64,000 nt of DNA from Desulfarculales bacterium UBA702 (GTDB taxonomy: Bacteria > Desulfobacterota > Syntrophobacteria > Syntrophobacterales > Syntrophobacteraceae): the NCBI GenBank assembly GCA_002298165.1, contig DBMI01000110.1, positions 1-64,000 of the forward strand, written 5' to 3'. Shown here in pieces: positions 34,363-42,951 of the stretch. The stretch's first letter is position 1. Each line of letters begins with the position of its first letter. A model generated the notes under the pieces. The model searched no databases. It saw nothing but the letters and a program-made list of their open reading frames with translations, and was not told the DNA's origin. The position numbers were made by a program, and so were the translations under genes.

Positions 34363-36699
34363 ATGCAACTCCGGTCCTTTCATTTTGAATCCCTCAATGC
34401 CAATGCGGTTAAATGGGCGGCGATCCTGATCGTCTTTGGCATCTCATTGGTTTCCTTTGCCGATAGTTTATTAAATATCAATCTGATTCATGCCGTTAGG
34501 CCCGAGGGGAGGGCGATGTGTGCATTTACGGCACTTTGCTTTTTCTTGGCCGGGCTGGAATTAGTGCTCCTGTCTCGAATTTCGCCTCGTTCCCGAAAGT
34601 CTGCCATCCTTCTCGCGCCGGGAGTCCTTGTTTGCCTCAATGGTCTGGCAATTATATCTCAATACGGAGGGCAGATAGTGACAGGACGTGAATCCAGCGC
34701 TGATTTGGGATGGTTGTTCGCTATTCTTCACATTCCCCCAAGCAGGCCAGCCCTGATGACCGGGATTCTTTTCATGATTTCGGGAATAGCCCTGCTGCTG
34801 CTGGCACAACGCAGCAGGGTGGCGGCCAATGCGGCCCATGCCATCGTTTTGCCAGGATTCGCTCTAAGTTATTTGGTGCCGGCCAGTTATGTACTGGGCA
34901 TAAAGGACCTTCACCCTCTGTGGCAATTGACGACCTCACTCGGCACAAGCATCGCGTTCTGCGCTCTATTTATAGCGATCTTTTGTGAGCGCACCGATAC
35001 ATGGCTGATGAATCCGCTTACCGGCAAACTCGCCGGTGGTGTTATGACCAGAAGGCTCTTGCCGGGAATTCTGATTTTGCCCCTTTTAATAGTTTGGGTG
35101 CACCTCTACGGCGAACGGTCCGGAGTTATCAGGTCGGAAAGCGGTGGAGGGCTGGCATTAACTGCTATTACCTTCTGCTTTCTGGGTCTTATGTGGCTGA
35201 CAGCGGCTTCTCTTAACCGGGCGGACGCAGGGGTAAGGGAGCGCACGGCTGAATTGGAACTGGAAGTAGCTGAGCGTAAAAAAGCCCAGGCTGCCCTTCA
35301 GGAGGCCCAAAATGAGCTGACCGAAAAGGTTGCCGAACGAACGGCACAGCTTTTGCTCGTAAATACCCACCTGAAGGAGGAAATGGAAAAGAAAGGGGAA
35401 ATACAGCGTGAAACCGATGCCAGCAACATGATCCTACTGCTCATGAATGGCGCTCAGGACATGAAATCTTTCCTCGATGGTCTGCTCTCGTATCTGAGGG
35501 AGTGGACCAGTTGCTCCAGCGTGGCCATCCGACTTGTCAATGACGGCACCATCATACCTTATATGTCCGGCATAGGATTTAGTGACGAATTCCTGGGGAA
35601 GGTGGATCAGATACTGACCTCCGGCCAGTGCTCCTGTACCAGGGACATTCAAGGGAAAACCGATCCCCTGGACCTGCCACATATTTCCAAGGGCGGCTCA
35701 TTTATTCTCGACAATTCGGAGCCAATCCTAGGATCATTATCAGAAGAGGGTCCGAAAAAGTTCCGCCAGATCTGCATCGGAGCCGGCTATAAATCCATAG
35801 CGGTTATTCCAATTCGGAAAGAGGACACCCTGATTGGTGCCCTATACCTGGTGGATGAACGGGAGGGGGTTTTTTCTCATAGCCTGGTTTGTTTCCTCGA
35901 GAAATTGACGGGACTGATCGCCGAAGGCATCAACAAGTTCAAAACTCAAGAAATCCTGGTCTCTAATATGGCGAAACTCGAAGCACTTAACCAGGATCTG
36001 CAGGAATTTGCATTTATTGCGTCACATGATCTGCGGGAGCCTTTGAGGAAAATCCATGCCTTTGGAGAGTTGCTTACGCAGAAATACAAAATGGATAGAC
36101 AGGGGGGGGAGTACCTGTCCAGAATGATGGACGCTGCCAGGCGCATGAGTGAACTCATCGATGCCCTGACTCGTTATTCGAGAGTAACAACCAGGGTGAA
36201 TCCATTTGTTCCGACGGATCTGGCGAAAATTGTAAGGGAAGTCGCCAGTGATCTGGAAATATCAATAAGGCGAAACGGGGTGGATCTTGAAATCGGCGAT
36301 CTGCCGACCATTGAGGCAGATGCTCCACAGATGCGACAGGTTTTTCAAAATCTGATTGCAAATTCGATAAAATACCAGCCGCAAGGCAATAAGCCGGTCA
36401 TAAAGTTATATGCGTCGATGGAAAATGAAAGTTGCCGCATATATGTCGAAGATAACGGAATCGGTTTCGACCAGGAGCAGGCGGAAAGAATATTCAAGCC
36501 CTTTGAACGCCTGCATGGCCGCAGTAGCCAATACCCTGGCACCGGAATGGGGCTCGCGATTTGCAAGAAGATCATCGAACGCCATCGGGGGAGCATTTGC
36601 GCAAAGAGCTTACCGGGGGCAGGTTCGACTTTCATTATTACTCTTCCCGTTAACATCCAGAAAGCTAGACCCTCGGATAAGGCTCCGCTCTGCGCATAA
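34363..36699 (+). CDS. Sensor histidine kinase with membrane, GAF and kinase domains
   Basis: 778 residues. Eight predicted membrane helices occupy about 10-285 and form a MASE-like sensor. A coiled coil (VRERTAELELEVAERKKAQ…) leads to a GAF-like domain (about 365-525). The kinase core has phospho-acceptor His near 555 in FIASHDLREPLRK, followed by DNGIGFDQ and GTGMGLAICKK. The phytochrome-type DLREPL H-box is present without a chromophore domain. TTG at 34360 could also start; ATG at 34363 has GCGAGG upstream. No response regulator adjoins. Confidence 0.9.
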   Translation: MQLRSFHFESLNANAVKWAAILIVFGISLVSFADSLLNINLIHAVRPEGRAMCAFTALCFFLAGLELVLLSRISPRSRKSAILLAPGVLVCLNGLAIISQYGGQIVTGRESSADLGWLFAILHIPPSRPALMTGILFMISGIALLLLAQRSRVAANAAHAIVLPGFALSYLVPASYVLGIKDLHPLWQLTTSLGTSIAFCALFIAIFCERTDTWLMNPLTGKLAGGVMTRRLLPGILILPLLIVWVHLYGERSGVIRSESGGGLALTAITFCFLGLMWLTAASLNRADAGVRERTAELELEVAERKKAQAALQEAQNELTEKVAERTAQLLLVNTHLKEEMEKKGEIQRETDASNMILLLMNGAQDMKSFLDGLLSYLREWTSCSSVAIRLVNDGTIIPYMSGIGFSDEFLGKVDQILTSGQCSCTRDIQGKTDPLDLPHISKGGSFILDNSEPILGSLSEEGPKKFRQICIGAGYKSIAVIPIRKEDTLIGALYLVDEREGVFSHSLVCFLEKLTGLIAEGINKFKTQEILVSNMAKLEALNQDLQEFAFIASHDLREPLRKIHAFGELLTQKYKMDRQGGEYLSRMMDAARRMSELIDALTRYSRVTTRVNPFVPTDLAKIVREVASDLEISIRRNGVDLEIGDLPTIEADAPQMRQVFQNLIANSIKYQPQGNKPVIKLYASMENESCRIYVEDNGIGFDQEQAERIFKPFERLHGRSSQYPGTGMGLAICKKIIERHRGSICAKSLPGAGSTFIITLPVNIQKARPSDKAPLCA

Positions 36700-36891
36700 T
36701 TCTATTCTTGCAATTTAGATACAGGTCAACAACAATAATGCCGGCGGGTTAATTGCATTAGTCTGGCCGAATTTCCCCACATTTATCACCAAACCGGCGA
36801 CTTTGGAGCAATAGATCGATATAATGAAGTCGTTGAACGAGATACTTGCTGGAAAACAGGGCTGGCAAAAGGGATTGAACGGACGGACCGG

Positions 36892-37371
36892 ATGGCGGGA
36901 TTAAGGGCGGTAAGCCGGATACATGATTTTTTAAAAGCACGTGGGGCGGCCGGCAAATGCAACCCGACAGTCGCCCGGTACTGGCACCTGCTAACCGGAG
37001 GATTTGTCTGGTTTGCCGTCGGCAATGCCCTGATCCTTGTTGCCTGCAGTTGGCTTTCCGAAACGCAATGGCCGCTAAATCTGTTCCTTGCCCTTGGTTC
37101 GATGGGAATTGGTTTTGTTATCCATTTTTACCTCGTGTCGCGAATCGCCCTTAGAAATATTTTGCGCATCCAGACCTTGCCCGAAGTTACATGCCTTTTC
37201 GCTTTTCAGGCCCCCCGAAGCTATTTCCTGGTAATTTTCATGATGTTGCTCGGCTTTATTCTGCGCCATCTCCCTATCCCCAAATACATTACCGCACCAA
37301 TCTACATCATGATGGGATCGGCCCTGGCCTTCAGCAGTTCTCTCTATTTCCAGGCATTCCGCAATGATTAA
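36892..37371 (+). CDS. Small integral membrane protein of unknown function
   Basis: 159 residues with four predicted membrane helices (about 35-55, 62-82, 105-125, 130-150) and a basic N-terminal tail. No domain recognised. ATG at 36892 has no strong ribosome site. Open frame, composition and position before folP on the same strand support a real gene. Confidence 0.6.
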   Translation: MAGLRAVSRIHDFLKARGAAGKCNPTVARYWHLLTGGFVWFAVGNALILVACSWLSETQWPLNLFLALGSMGIGFVIHFYLVSRIALRNILRIQTLPEVTCLFAFQAPRSYFLVIFMMLLGFILRHLPIPKYITAPIYIMMGSALAFSSSLYFQAFRND

Positions 37372-37507
37372 ACGGTCCTCTGATTCCTTTACCGCTTTTG
37401 ATGGACCAGACACAAATGCCATATGGCCGCGGGACTTACGTCAAATTTTCTTCTCATTTGCAGCCAAATGATGCAAAATCCCGCTGCTGGCGATAAAGGA
37501 GTATGCG

Positions 37508-38413
37508 GTGGCGGTGTGCGGCAGAAGATCCTACTGCCTGAGGCTGCCTGGCGGCCGAAAAATCGGGCTTGGCAGCCGGACAGCTATAATGGGCATTCTG
37601 AATGTTACCCCCGATTCTTTTTCGGACGGGGGGAAGTTCGCCGACCATCAGGATGCCGTCACTAGGGCCTTTGACCTTATCGCCAATGGAGTGGACATTC
37701 TCGACATCGGAGGGGAATCGACCCGTCCGGGATCAGATCCCGTTTCGATCGAAACAGAGATCCAGCGGGTAATACCGGTCTTACTGGCCGTGCGCAAAAA
37801 GAGCGCCATCCCGATCTCGATTGATACCAACAAGGCAGAGGTGGCAATCAGGGCAATCGAGAGCGGGGCTGATATTATAAATGATGTCAGCTCGCTCAGG
37901 TTCGATCGGCAAATGGTCGAGGTCGCCGCCCGTACCGGCGTTCCCCTGATATTGATGCACATGCTCGGAACGCCGCGCACGATGCAGAAAGACCCGGTCT
38001 ACTCGGATCTGATCGCAGAAATTGCCGGGTTCCTCGACGAGCGCATTCGTTTCGCCACCAGGCACGGGGTCGAACGAAATCAGATTGTGATTGATCCTGG
38101 TATTGGATTCGGTAAGACCGTAGAACACAATCTGGCGATTATTGCACAACTTGAAGCGTTTTCCAGCCTCGACCGGCCAGTTTTGCTGGGTGCATCGCGC
38201 AAAAGATTTATAGGTTCGGTGCTCGGCTGCACCGAAACTGACCGGGAATTGGGGACGGCTGTTGCCGATGCATTTGCCATCGCGGCGGGTGCGCATATTA
38301 TTCGCGTTCATGATGTGGCTTTTCACCGGGATGCTGTTAAAATGGCCGATGCAATTCGCTATTCTGTATTCACCGCAGAGTACGCAGAAGACGCGGAGAA
38401 GGAAAAAAATTAG
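37508..38413 (+). CDS. folP: Dihydropteroate synthase
   Basis: 301 residues; TIM-barrel enzyme joining p-aminobenzoate and dihydropterin pyrophosphate in folate synthesis. Key motifs: GILNVTPDSFSDGG, DIGGESTRPG, INDVSSL, DPGIGFGKT, and GASRKRFIG. GTG at 37508 with AAAGGAG upstream. The last 13 residues (FTAEYAEDAEKEKN region) come from a palindromic repeat (38369-38515) rather than from the enzyme family, so the natural stop seems to have been replaced by repeat sequence. Catalytic core is intact. Confidence 0.95.
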   Translation: MAVCGRRSYCLRLPGGRKIGLGSRTAIMGILNVTPDSFSDGGKFADHQDAVTRAFDLIANGVDILDIGGESTRPGSDPVSIETEIQRVIPVLLAVRKKSAIPISIDTNKAEVAIRAIESGADIINDVSSLRFDRQMVEVAARTGVPLILMHMLGTPRTMQKDPVYSDLIAEIAGFLDERIRFATRHGVERNQIVIDPGIGFGKTVEHNLAIIAQLEAFSSLDRPVLLGASRKRFIGSVLGCTETDRELGTAVADAFAIAAGAHIIRVHDVAFHRDAVKMADAIRYSVFTAEYAEDAEKEKN

Positions 38414-38515
38414 AAGAGAATCACAGGGGACATGAATCCCGTTAGGTTTGTTTAGATCAAAATAATCCATATTATTAGCACTTTACTCCGCGTTCTCCGC
38501 GTACTCCGCGGTGAG
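38369..38515. repeat. TAEYAEDAE-type palindromic element
   Basis: Thirty-base arms beginning TTCACCGCAGAGTACGCAGA (38369-38398) and an inverted copy at 38486-38515 (about 24 of 30 matching) flank 87 AT-rich bases. The left arm is translated as the tail of FolP; the right arm lies just before glmM. Peptides of this type recur in many annotated genomes because of this repeat class. Confidence 0.8.
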
Positions 38516-38540
38516 AAGTCGATACCGAGGGAGATTTGGA

Positions 38541-39899
38541 ATGGGGAAGCTTTTTGGCACTGATGGGATTCGGGGGATTGCAAACACCTTTCCGATGAAT
38601 ACCGACCTGGCGGTTAAGGTGGGCGCCAGCACGGCCCATTTTTTCAGGAGCATGCACCGCCGGCCCAAGATTATCATAGGGAAGGATACCCGCCTGTCCG
38701 GCTACATGATCGAAAATGCCATCACGGCCGGTATATGCTCGATGGGGGTTGACGTTTTGCTGGTCGGTCCCCTGCCAACGCCGGGAATAGCCTTCATTAC
38801 CGGCAGCATGAGGGCTGATGCCGGGATAGTCATATCCGCTTCCCACAATCCCTACGAGTATAATGGCATAAAGATTTTCGGAAGCGACGGATTCAAGCTG
38901 CCCGATGAGACCGAAAGCTATATGGAAGAACTCATCCTGAGCGGCGAAATCGACAAGCTGCCCAGACCTCCCGTTTCAGACATAGGCAGGGCAAGGAGAA
39001 TTGATGATGCACAGGGGCGCTATATCGTCTACCTGAAGAATACCTTTCCGCGCGACCTGACGATGGAGGGGTTGAAACTGGTCGTGGACTGTGCGAACGG
39101 TGCCGCGTACCGGGTTGCCCCGACAGTCTTCGAGGAACTCGGAGCGGAAGTTATACTTACCGGTGACAGGCCGAATGGAAAGAACATAAACAGCAACTGC
39201 GGAGCGCTCTACCCCGAGTACATGGCGGCACTTGTTCGCGAACACAAGGCGGATGCGGGTCTTGCCCTGGACGGAGACGCCGACCGGCTGATTCTGGCCG
39301 ACGATCAGGGCGAGATCCTCGATGGTGACCAGATGATGGCGATTTGCGCAAAGCATTACATTGAGCGCGATGCTCTCAAGGATAACACCGTTGTTGCTAC
39401 AGTTATGAGCAATCTGGGTTTCGAAGTGGCCCTTAGGAAAATGGGGGCGAAGCTGATCCGCACCCCTGTCGGCGACCGCAACGTGGTTGAGCAGATGCGA
39501 ACGCAAAAGTACACGATTGGAGGCGAGCAGTCGGGGCACCTGATTTTCCTTGATCACACCACCACGGGCGACGGCATACTGTCGGCTCTGCAGGTGCTTG
39601 CGGTGATGCTTCGCGAACTGCGGCCGCTAAGCGAGCTGAAAAATATCATGGAGCATTATCCTCAAAAGCTGGTAAATGTTCCTGTTTGCTCCAAAAAACC
39701 TTTCCAGCAGATCAGGGAAATAGTCGAACTGCAGGAGAAGCTCGAAGAACGACTGGGGACTGAGGGACGCATGTTGATCCGGCCCTCGGGTACAGAGCCG
39801 GTCATCCGAGTGATGGTAGAAGGGGCAAACAGGGAGTTGATAGAATGCGTTGCCTACGAAATGGCTTCCTGCATAGAAAAACATCTTGGGGGACGATGA
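38541..39899 (+). CDS. glmM: Phosphoglucosamine mutase
   Basis: 452 residues; converts glucosamine-6-phosphate to glucosamine-1-phosphate for UDP-GlcNAc. N-terminal LFGTDGIRGIAN, phosphoserine motif SASHNP (Ser 101), metal loop DGDADR, sugar-binding GGEQSGH and phosphate-binding RPSGTEPVIRVM are all present. ATG at 38541 gives the family N-terminus. The stop overlaps a small downstream frame (ATGA). Confidence 0.96.
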   Translation: MGKLFGTDGIRGIANTFPMNTDLAVKVGASTAHFFRSMHRRPKIIIGKDTRLSGYMIENAITAGICSMGVDVLLVGPLPTPGIAFITGSMRADAGIVISASHNPYEYNGIKIFGSDGFKLPDETESYMEELILSGEIDKLPRPPVSDIGRARRIDDAQGRYIVYLKNTFPRDLTMEGLKLVVDCANGAAYRVAPTVFEELGAEVILTGDRPNGKNINSNCGALYPEYMAALVREHKADAGLALDGDADRLILADDQGEILDGDQMMAICAKHYIERDALKDNTVVATVMSNLGFEVALRKMGAKLIRTPVGDRNVVEQMRTQKYTIGGEQSGHLIFLDHTTTGDGILSALQVLAVMLRELRPLSELKNIMEHYPQKLVNVPVCSKKPFQQIREIVELQEKLEERLGTEGRMLIRPSGTEPVIRVMVEGANRELIECVAYEMASCIEKHLGGR

Positions 39900-40096
39900 G
39901 AAAATCTGAGCGGAGAAAAGATCCATCTGAGAAAGCCGGCAATGATCGTGAATTGCCCATGGCTCCGATGAGTGTCGGCATGATACGGCCAATGCCGATG
40001 CTGGGGCCGTTACTGCCTTTGAAGCCCCTGATCCGGATACCTGTACGGAGCAGTGCTTCTTCGATCCCCCGGAAGGGGTTACCCAAACCAACGTGA
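39896..40096 (+). CDS. Possible small proline-rich protein coupled to glmM and coaX
   Basis: A 66-codon frame starts in an ATGA overlap with glmM and ends in a GTGA overlap with the longest coaX frame. The product is basic and rich in Pro and Met (PMAPMSVGMIRPMPMLGPLL), unlike any family I know. The coaX frame is also open here from about 39950. Overlaps at both ends argue for translation through the gap; composition argues against a folded protein. Low confidence. Confidence 0.3.
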   Translation: MRKSERRKDPSEKAGNDRELPMAPMSVGMIRPMPMLGPLLPLKPLIRIPVRSSASSIPRKGLPKPT

Positions 40097-40110
40097 ACAA
40101 GGGTGGCTCA

Positions 40111-40887
40111 ATGCTGCTTGCAATCGACATAGGAAACACCAACACCGTACTCGGTCTGTTCGACGATACCATACTTATCCATGACTGGCGTATTCGCACG
40201 GAAGTGAATATGACAATCGACGAGTATGCCATCACTATTCGCAATCTCTTCGCGGCCCATGAGTTGCCGCTCGCCAGTATCGAGGATGTCATCATCTCTT
40301 GCGTTGTTCCCCCGGCGCTCAACCCGGTCGAGAGATTCTGCGAGAAGTATTTTAAGGTCACGCCGCTCGTGGTCGGGCCGGGAATTCGCACGGGCATGCC
40401 CATTCTCTACGACAATCCCAAGGAGGTTGGCGCTGACCGCATAGTGAATGCAATAGCGGCCTACGATCTTAGGAAGACCGCAACAATCGTCGTCGATTTC
40501 GGCACGGCGACCACATTCGATTATATCTCCGACCGTGGCGAGTACATGGGCGGAGTAATATCGCCGGGAATCATGATCTCTTGCGAGGCCCTCTTTCAGA
40601 AGGCATCAAAGCTCCCGAGGGTCGAGATCTTTGCACGGCCCCCCTCAATTTTGGCAAGAAATACGATTGCATCGATGAACGCCGGTATCGTCTATGGGTA
40701 CGCGGGTTTGGTCGAAGGCATCCTCACGCGCATAAAACGGGAAGTAAACCGTGACATGTACGTTATCGCAACGGGCGGCCTGGCACCGCTTATCGCGAGC
40801 GAATGCCCGATGATAAACCAGGTTGATGAATACCTGACTCTCAAGGGCCTGAGAATCATTTTCGACAGGAATAAAAAACCGGCATGA
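40111..40887 (+). CDS. coaX: Type III pantothenate kinase
   Basis: 258 residues; first step of coenzyme A synthesis, ATP-dependent phosphorylation of pantothenate. ASKHA-fold motifs: LLAIDIGNTNTVLG (phosphate 1), GADRIVNAIAAY, DFGTATTFDYI, and GGVISPGI. ATG at 40111 has AGGGTGG upstream and gives the standard N-terminus; an earlier GTG at 40093 is possible. The stop overlaps ldcA (ATGA). Confidence 0.95.
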   Translation: MLLAIDIGNTNTVLGLFDDTILIHDWRIRTEVNMTIDEYAITIRNLFAAHELPLASIEDVIISCVVPPALNPVERFCEKYFKVTPLVVGPGIRTGMPILYDNPKEVGADRIVNAIAAYDLRKTATIVVDFGTATTFDYISDRGEYMGGVISPGIMISCEALFQKASKLPRVEIFARPPSILARNTIASMNAGIVYGYAGLVEGILTRIKREVNRDMYVIATGGLAPLIASECPMINQVDEYLTLKGLRIIFDRNKKPA

Positions 40888-41777
40888 TCCTCAAGCGCAC
40901 CGGTCCTGGCGGCTCGATTGCCCTGATTGCACCATCGAGCCCGTTCGATCCGGCCACTTATGAAAAGGGCCGTGCAATTCTCGATGGAGCCGGATTCAGG
41001 ACGGTCCCCGGAAAAAATATTTTCGAGCTAAAGGGCTACCTGGCCGGATCTGACGTCGAACGGGCACAAGACATGACCGATGCTATCCTCGATCCCGCAA
41101 TCGACGCTATCGTCTGCATTCGGGGTGGCTACGGAAGTGGCCGAATTCTGCCGTGGCTAAATTTCCATTCCCTCAAAAACAATCCCAAAATCATAATCGG
41201 GCATAGCGATGTAACTTTCCTGCACCTGGCATTCTGCGCCAAAATGGGGTGGATTACTTTTCACGGCCCAAACCTTACCGGGATGGCCGAAATGCCGGAG
41301 CGGGCGCAAAGCGTAATAGATGTCCTGTTCGGAAATTCCCGATTCGAGTGGAGTTTCCGCCCCGAGCAGGTTTTGAGGCACGGTGCCGCAAAAGGTATCA
41401 TCCTTGGTGGAAATCTCACCTGCCTGGCGCACCTTGTCGGAACCCCGTTCCTGCCTGACCTTACGGGCGCGTTGCTGCTGATAGAGGATTGCGGAGAGGC
41501 CCTGTACCGGCTGGACAGGATAATAAATCACCTGAAGCTTGCGGGGATACTGCAAAAGCTGGGGGCAATCCTTCTTGGCGATTTCGAAAACTGCGCCGAA
41601 AATGCGAAAATCTGTGAAATGGTAATGGAGCACGTTAAGTACTTCGACTTTCCCGTTGTCAACGGGCTTCCTTTCGGACATGGCCGCCAAAACGAGGTCT
41701 TTCCAATCGGCGCTCCATTCTTGCTGGATACACATGAAAGCGTTCTCAGAATCATCGAATCGCCAATTATCGGCTGA
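40884..41777 (+). CDS. ldcA: LD-carboxypeptidase (S66 family)
   Basis: 297 residues. Recognisable are the N-terminal IALIAPSSPFD, RGGYGSGRILPWL, the nucleophile region GHSDVTFLHLA, and the later Glu-His catalytic pair regions (LLIEDCGEALYRLDR and GLPFGHG). LdcA removes the terminal D-Ala from recycled murein tetrapeptide in the cytoplasm. It sits with an adjacent serine hydrolase and mpl, so muropeptide recycling is the likely role. Overlaps coaX by four bases. Confidence 0.92.
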   Translation: MILKRTGPGGSIALIAPSSPFDPATYEKGRAILDGAGFRTVPGKNIFELKGYLAGSDVERAQDMTDAILDPAIDAIVCIRGGYGSGRILPWLNFHSLKNNPKIIIGHSDVTFLHLAFCAKMGWITFHGPNLTGMAEMPERAQSVIDVLFGNSRFEWSFRPEQVLRHGAAKGIILGGNLTCLAHLVGTPFLPDLTGALLLIEDCGEALYRLDRIINHLKLAGILQKLGAILLGDFENCAENAKICEMVMEHVKYFDFPVVNGLPFGHGRQNEVFPIGAPFLLDTHESVLRIIESPIIG

Positions 41778-42951
41778 TCTGTCAAACCGACTTGACCGCG
41801 CGTTTAAAGATGCGCTCTCCAGGGGGTATTTTCCGGGGGCCAGCATAATTGTTACGGCCCGTGACAATTTCCTCCTGGAAAAGATCTGGGGGATGGACCG
41901 CACCGGAGGCAGTCCCGTCACGCCATCTACCCGGTTCGACCTGGCATCTCTAACAAAGCCGCTCGTAACGGTGCCGCTGATGATGCACGCTGTAGCTCGC
42001 TGGATAATCGGACTTGACGATAAACTCCCGAGCTTCTTTGGAAAAGCCGTGCCTGCCGATAAATCGGACATAACCATCAGGCATTTGCTCACACATTCAT
42101 CCGGCCTCAACCCTTATCGGCAGTTTTTTTTTGATTTGGTAAATCTCCCGCTGGAAGACCGGCGCGAGGCAATCGTTTCCATGATCCTGAAAGATCCACT
42201 GGATAATCCTCCGGGGATTGCAGCATCATATAGCGACCTCGGCTACATCCTGCTTGGTATCATTCTTGAGAAGACGCTTGGCGGCCGATTAGACCGGCTG
42301 GCGAGAGAAATCCTCTATGAACCCATGGCGGCCGAGAGTGCAACCTGTGCTTCATGGACGGGGCAGAGCATTTTTTTCGACGAGCTAAATTTTTGTCCCA
42401 TCGATACCCGTGGCGGCCCGGATGTTCTTCCAAAAAGAGTCCACGATTTTGACGAATCACACATAAAATTTGCCGCGGCCGAGAACTGTCCCTGGAGAAA
42501 GCGGGTACTTACAGGTGAAGTCTCCGATGAGAATGCATGGTCTCTTGGTGGTATTGCCGGCCATGCCGGGCTTTTCGGGACAGTGCGGGCCGTCTTCTCG
42601 GTGGTCTCATTCATCAACGCCATCTACCGGGGGAAACTTGAAAGCCGGCTTTTTTCGCCCGATCTGGTACGCCAATTCTGGACCCGCGCTGATGGCCCGG
42701 AAGGCAGCACCTGGGCACTGGGATTCGATATGCCGAGAGCAGTCGAATCCAGCTCCGGAAAATATTTTTCGCGGAGCAGCATTGGACACCTTGGCTTTAC
42801 CGGGACCTCCTTTTGGCTCGACCTGGAACGTGATATCCTGATTGTGCTGCTTGCAAATCGTGTCCACCCCACGCGGGAAAATGATGCTTTTAAGAAATTC
42901 AGACCCGTTGTCCACGACATCGTGATGGAAGCTCTAAGAAATGATCTCTGA
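41734..42951 (+). CDS. Serine hydrolase of the β-lactamase/class C family
   Basis: About 405 residues. The SxxK motif is SLTKP, the Tyr motif YSDLGY, and the third motif HLGFTGT, as in AmpH/EstB-type penicillin-recognising enzymes. No convincing signal peptide is seen, so a cytoplasmic or unusual location is possible. The frame overlaps ldcA; ATG at 41734 is chosen but the start is uncertain (range 41656-41790). It lies between ldcA and mpl and overlaps mpl by 11 bases. Likely a peptidase or esterase acting on murein-derived or related peptides rather than a resistance enzyme. Confidence 0.85.
   Translation: MKAFSESSNRQLSADLSNRLDRAFKDALSRGYFPGASIIVTARDNFLLEKIWGMDRTGGSPVTPSTRFDLASLTKPLVTVPLMMHAVARWIIGLDDKLPSFFGKAVPADKSDITIRHLLTHSSGLNPYRQFFFDLVNLPLEDRREAIVSMILKDPLDNPPGIAASYSDLGYILLGIILEKTLGGRLDRLAREILYEPMAAESATCASWTGQSIFFDELNFCPIDTRGGPDVLPKRVHDFDESHIKFAAAENCPWRKRVLTGEVSDENAWSLGGIAGHAGLFGTVRAVFSVVSFINAIYRGKLESRLFSPDLVRQFWTRADGPEGSTWALGFDMPRAVESSSGKYFSRSSIGHLGFTGTSFWLDLERDILIVLLANRVHPTRENDAFKKFRPVVHDIVMEALRNDL

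Noticed and set aside
39627..40403. 258-codon minus-strand frame across glmM and coaX
   Set aside because: Antisense to two well-conserved genes and without domain or ribosome site.
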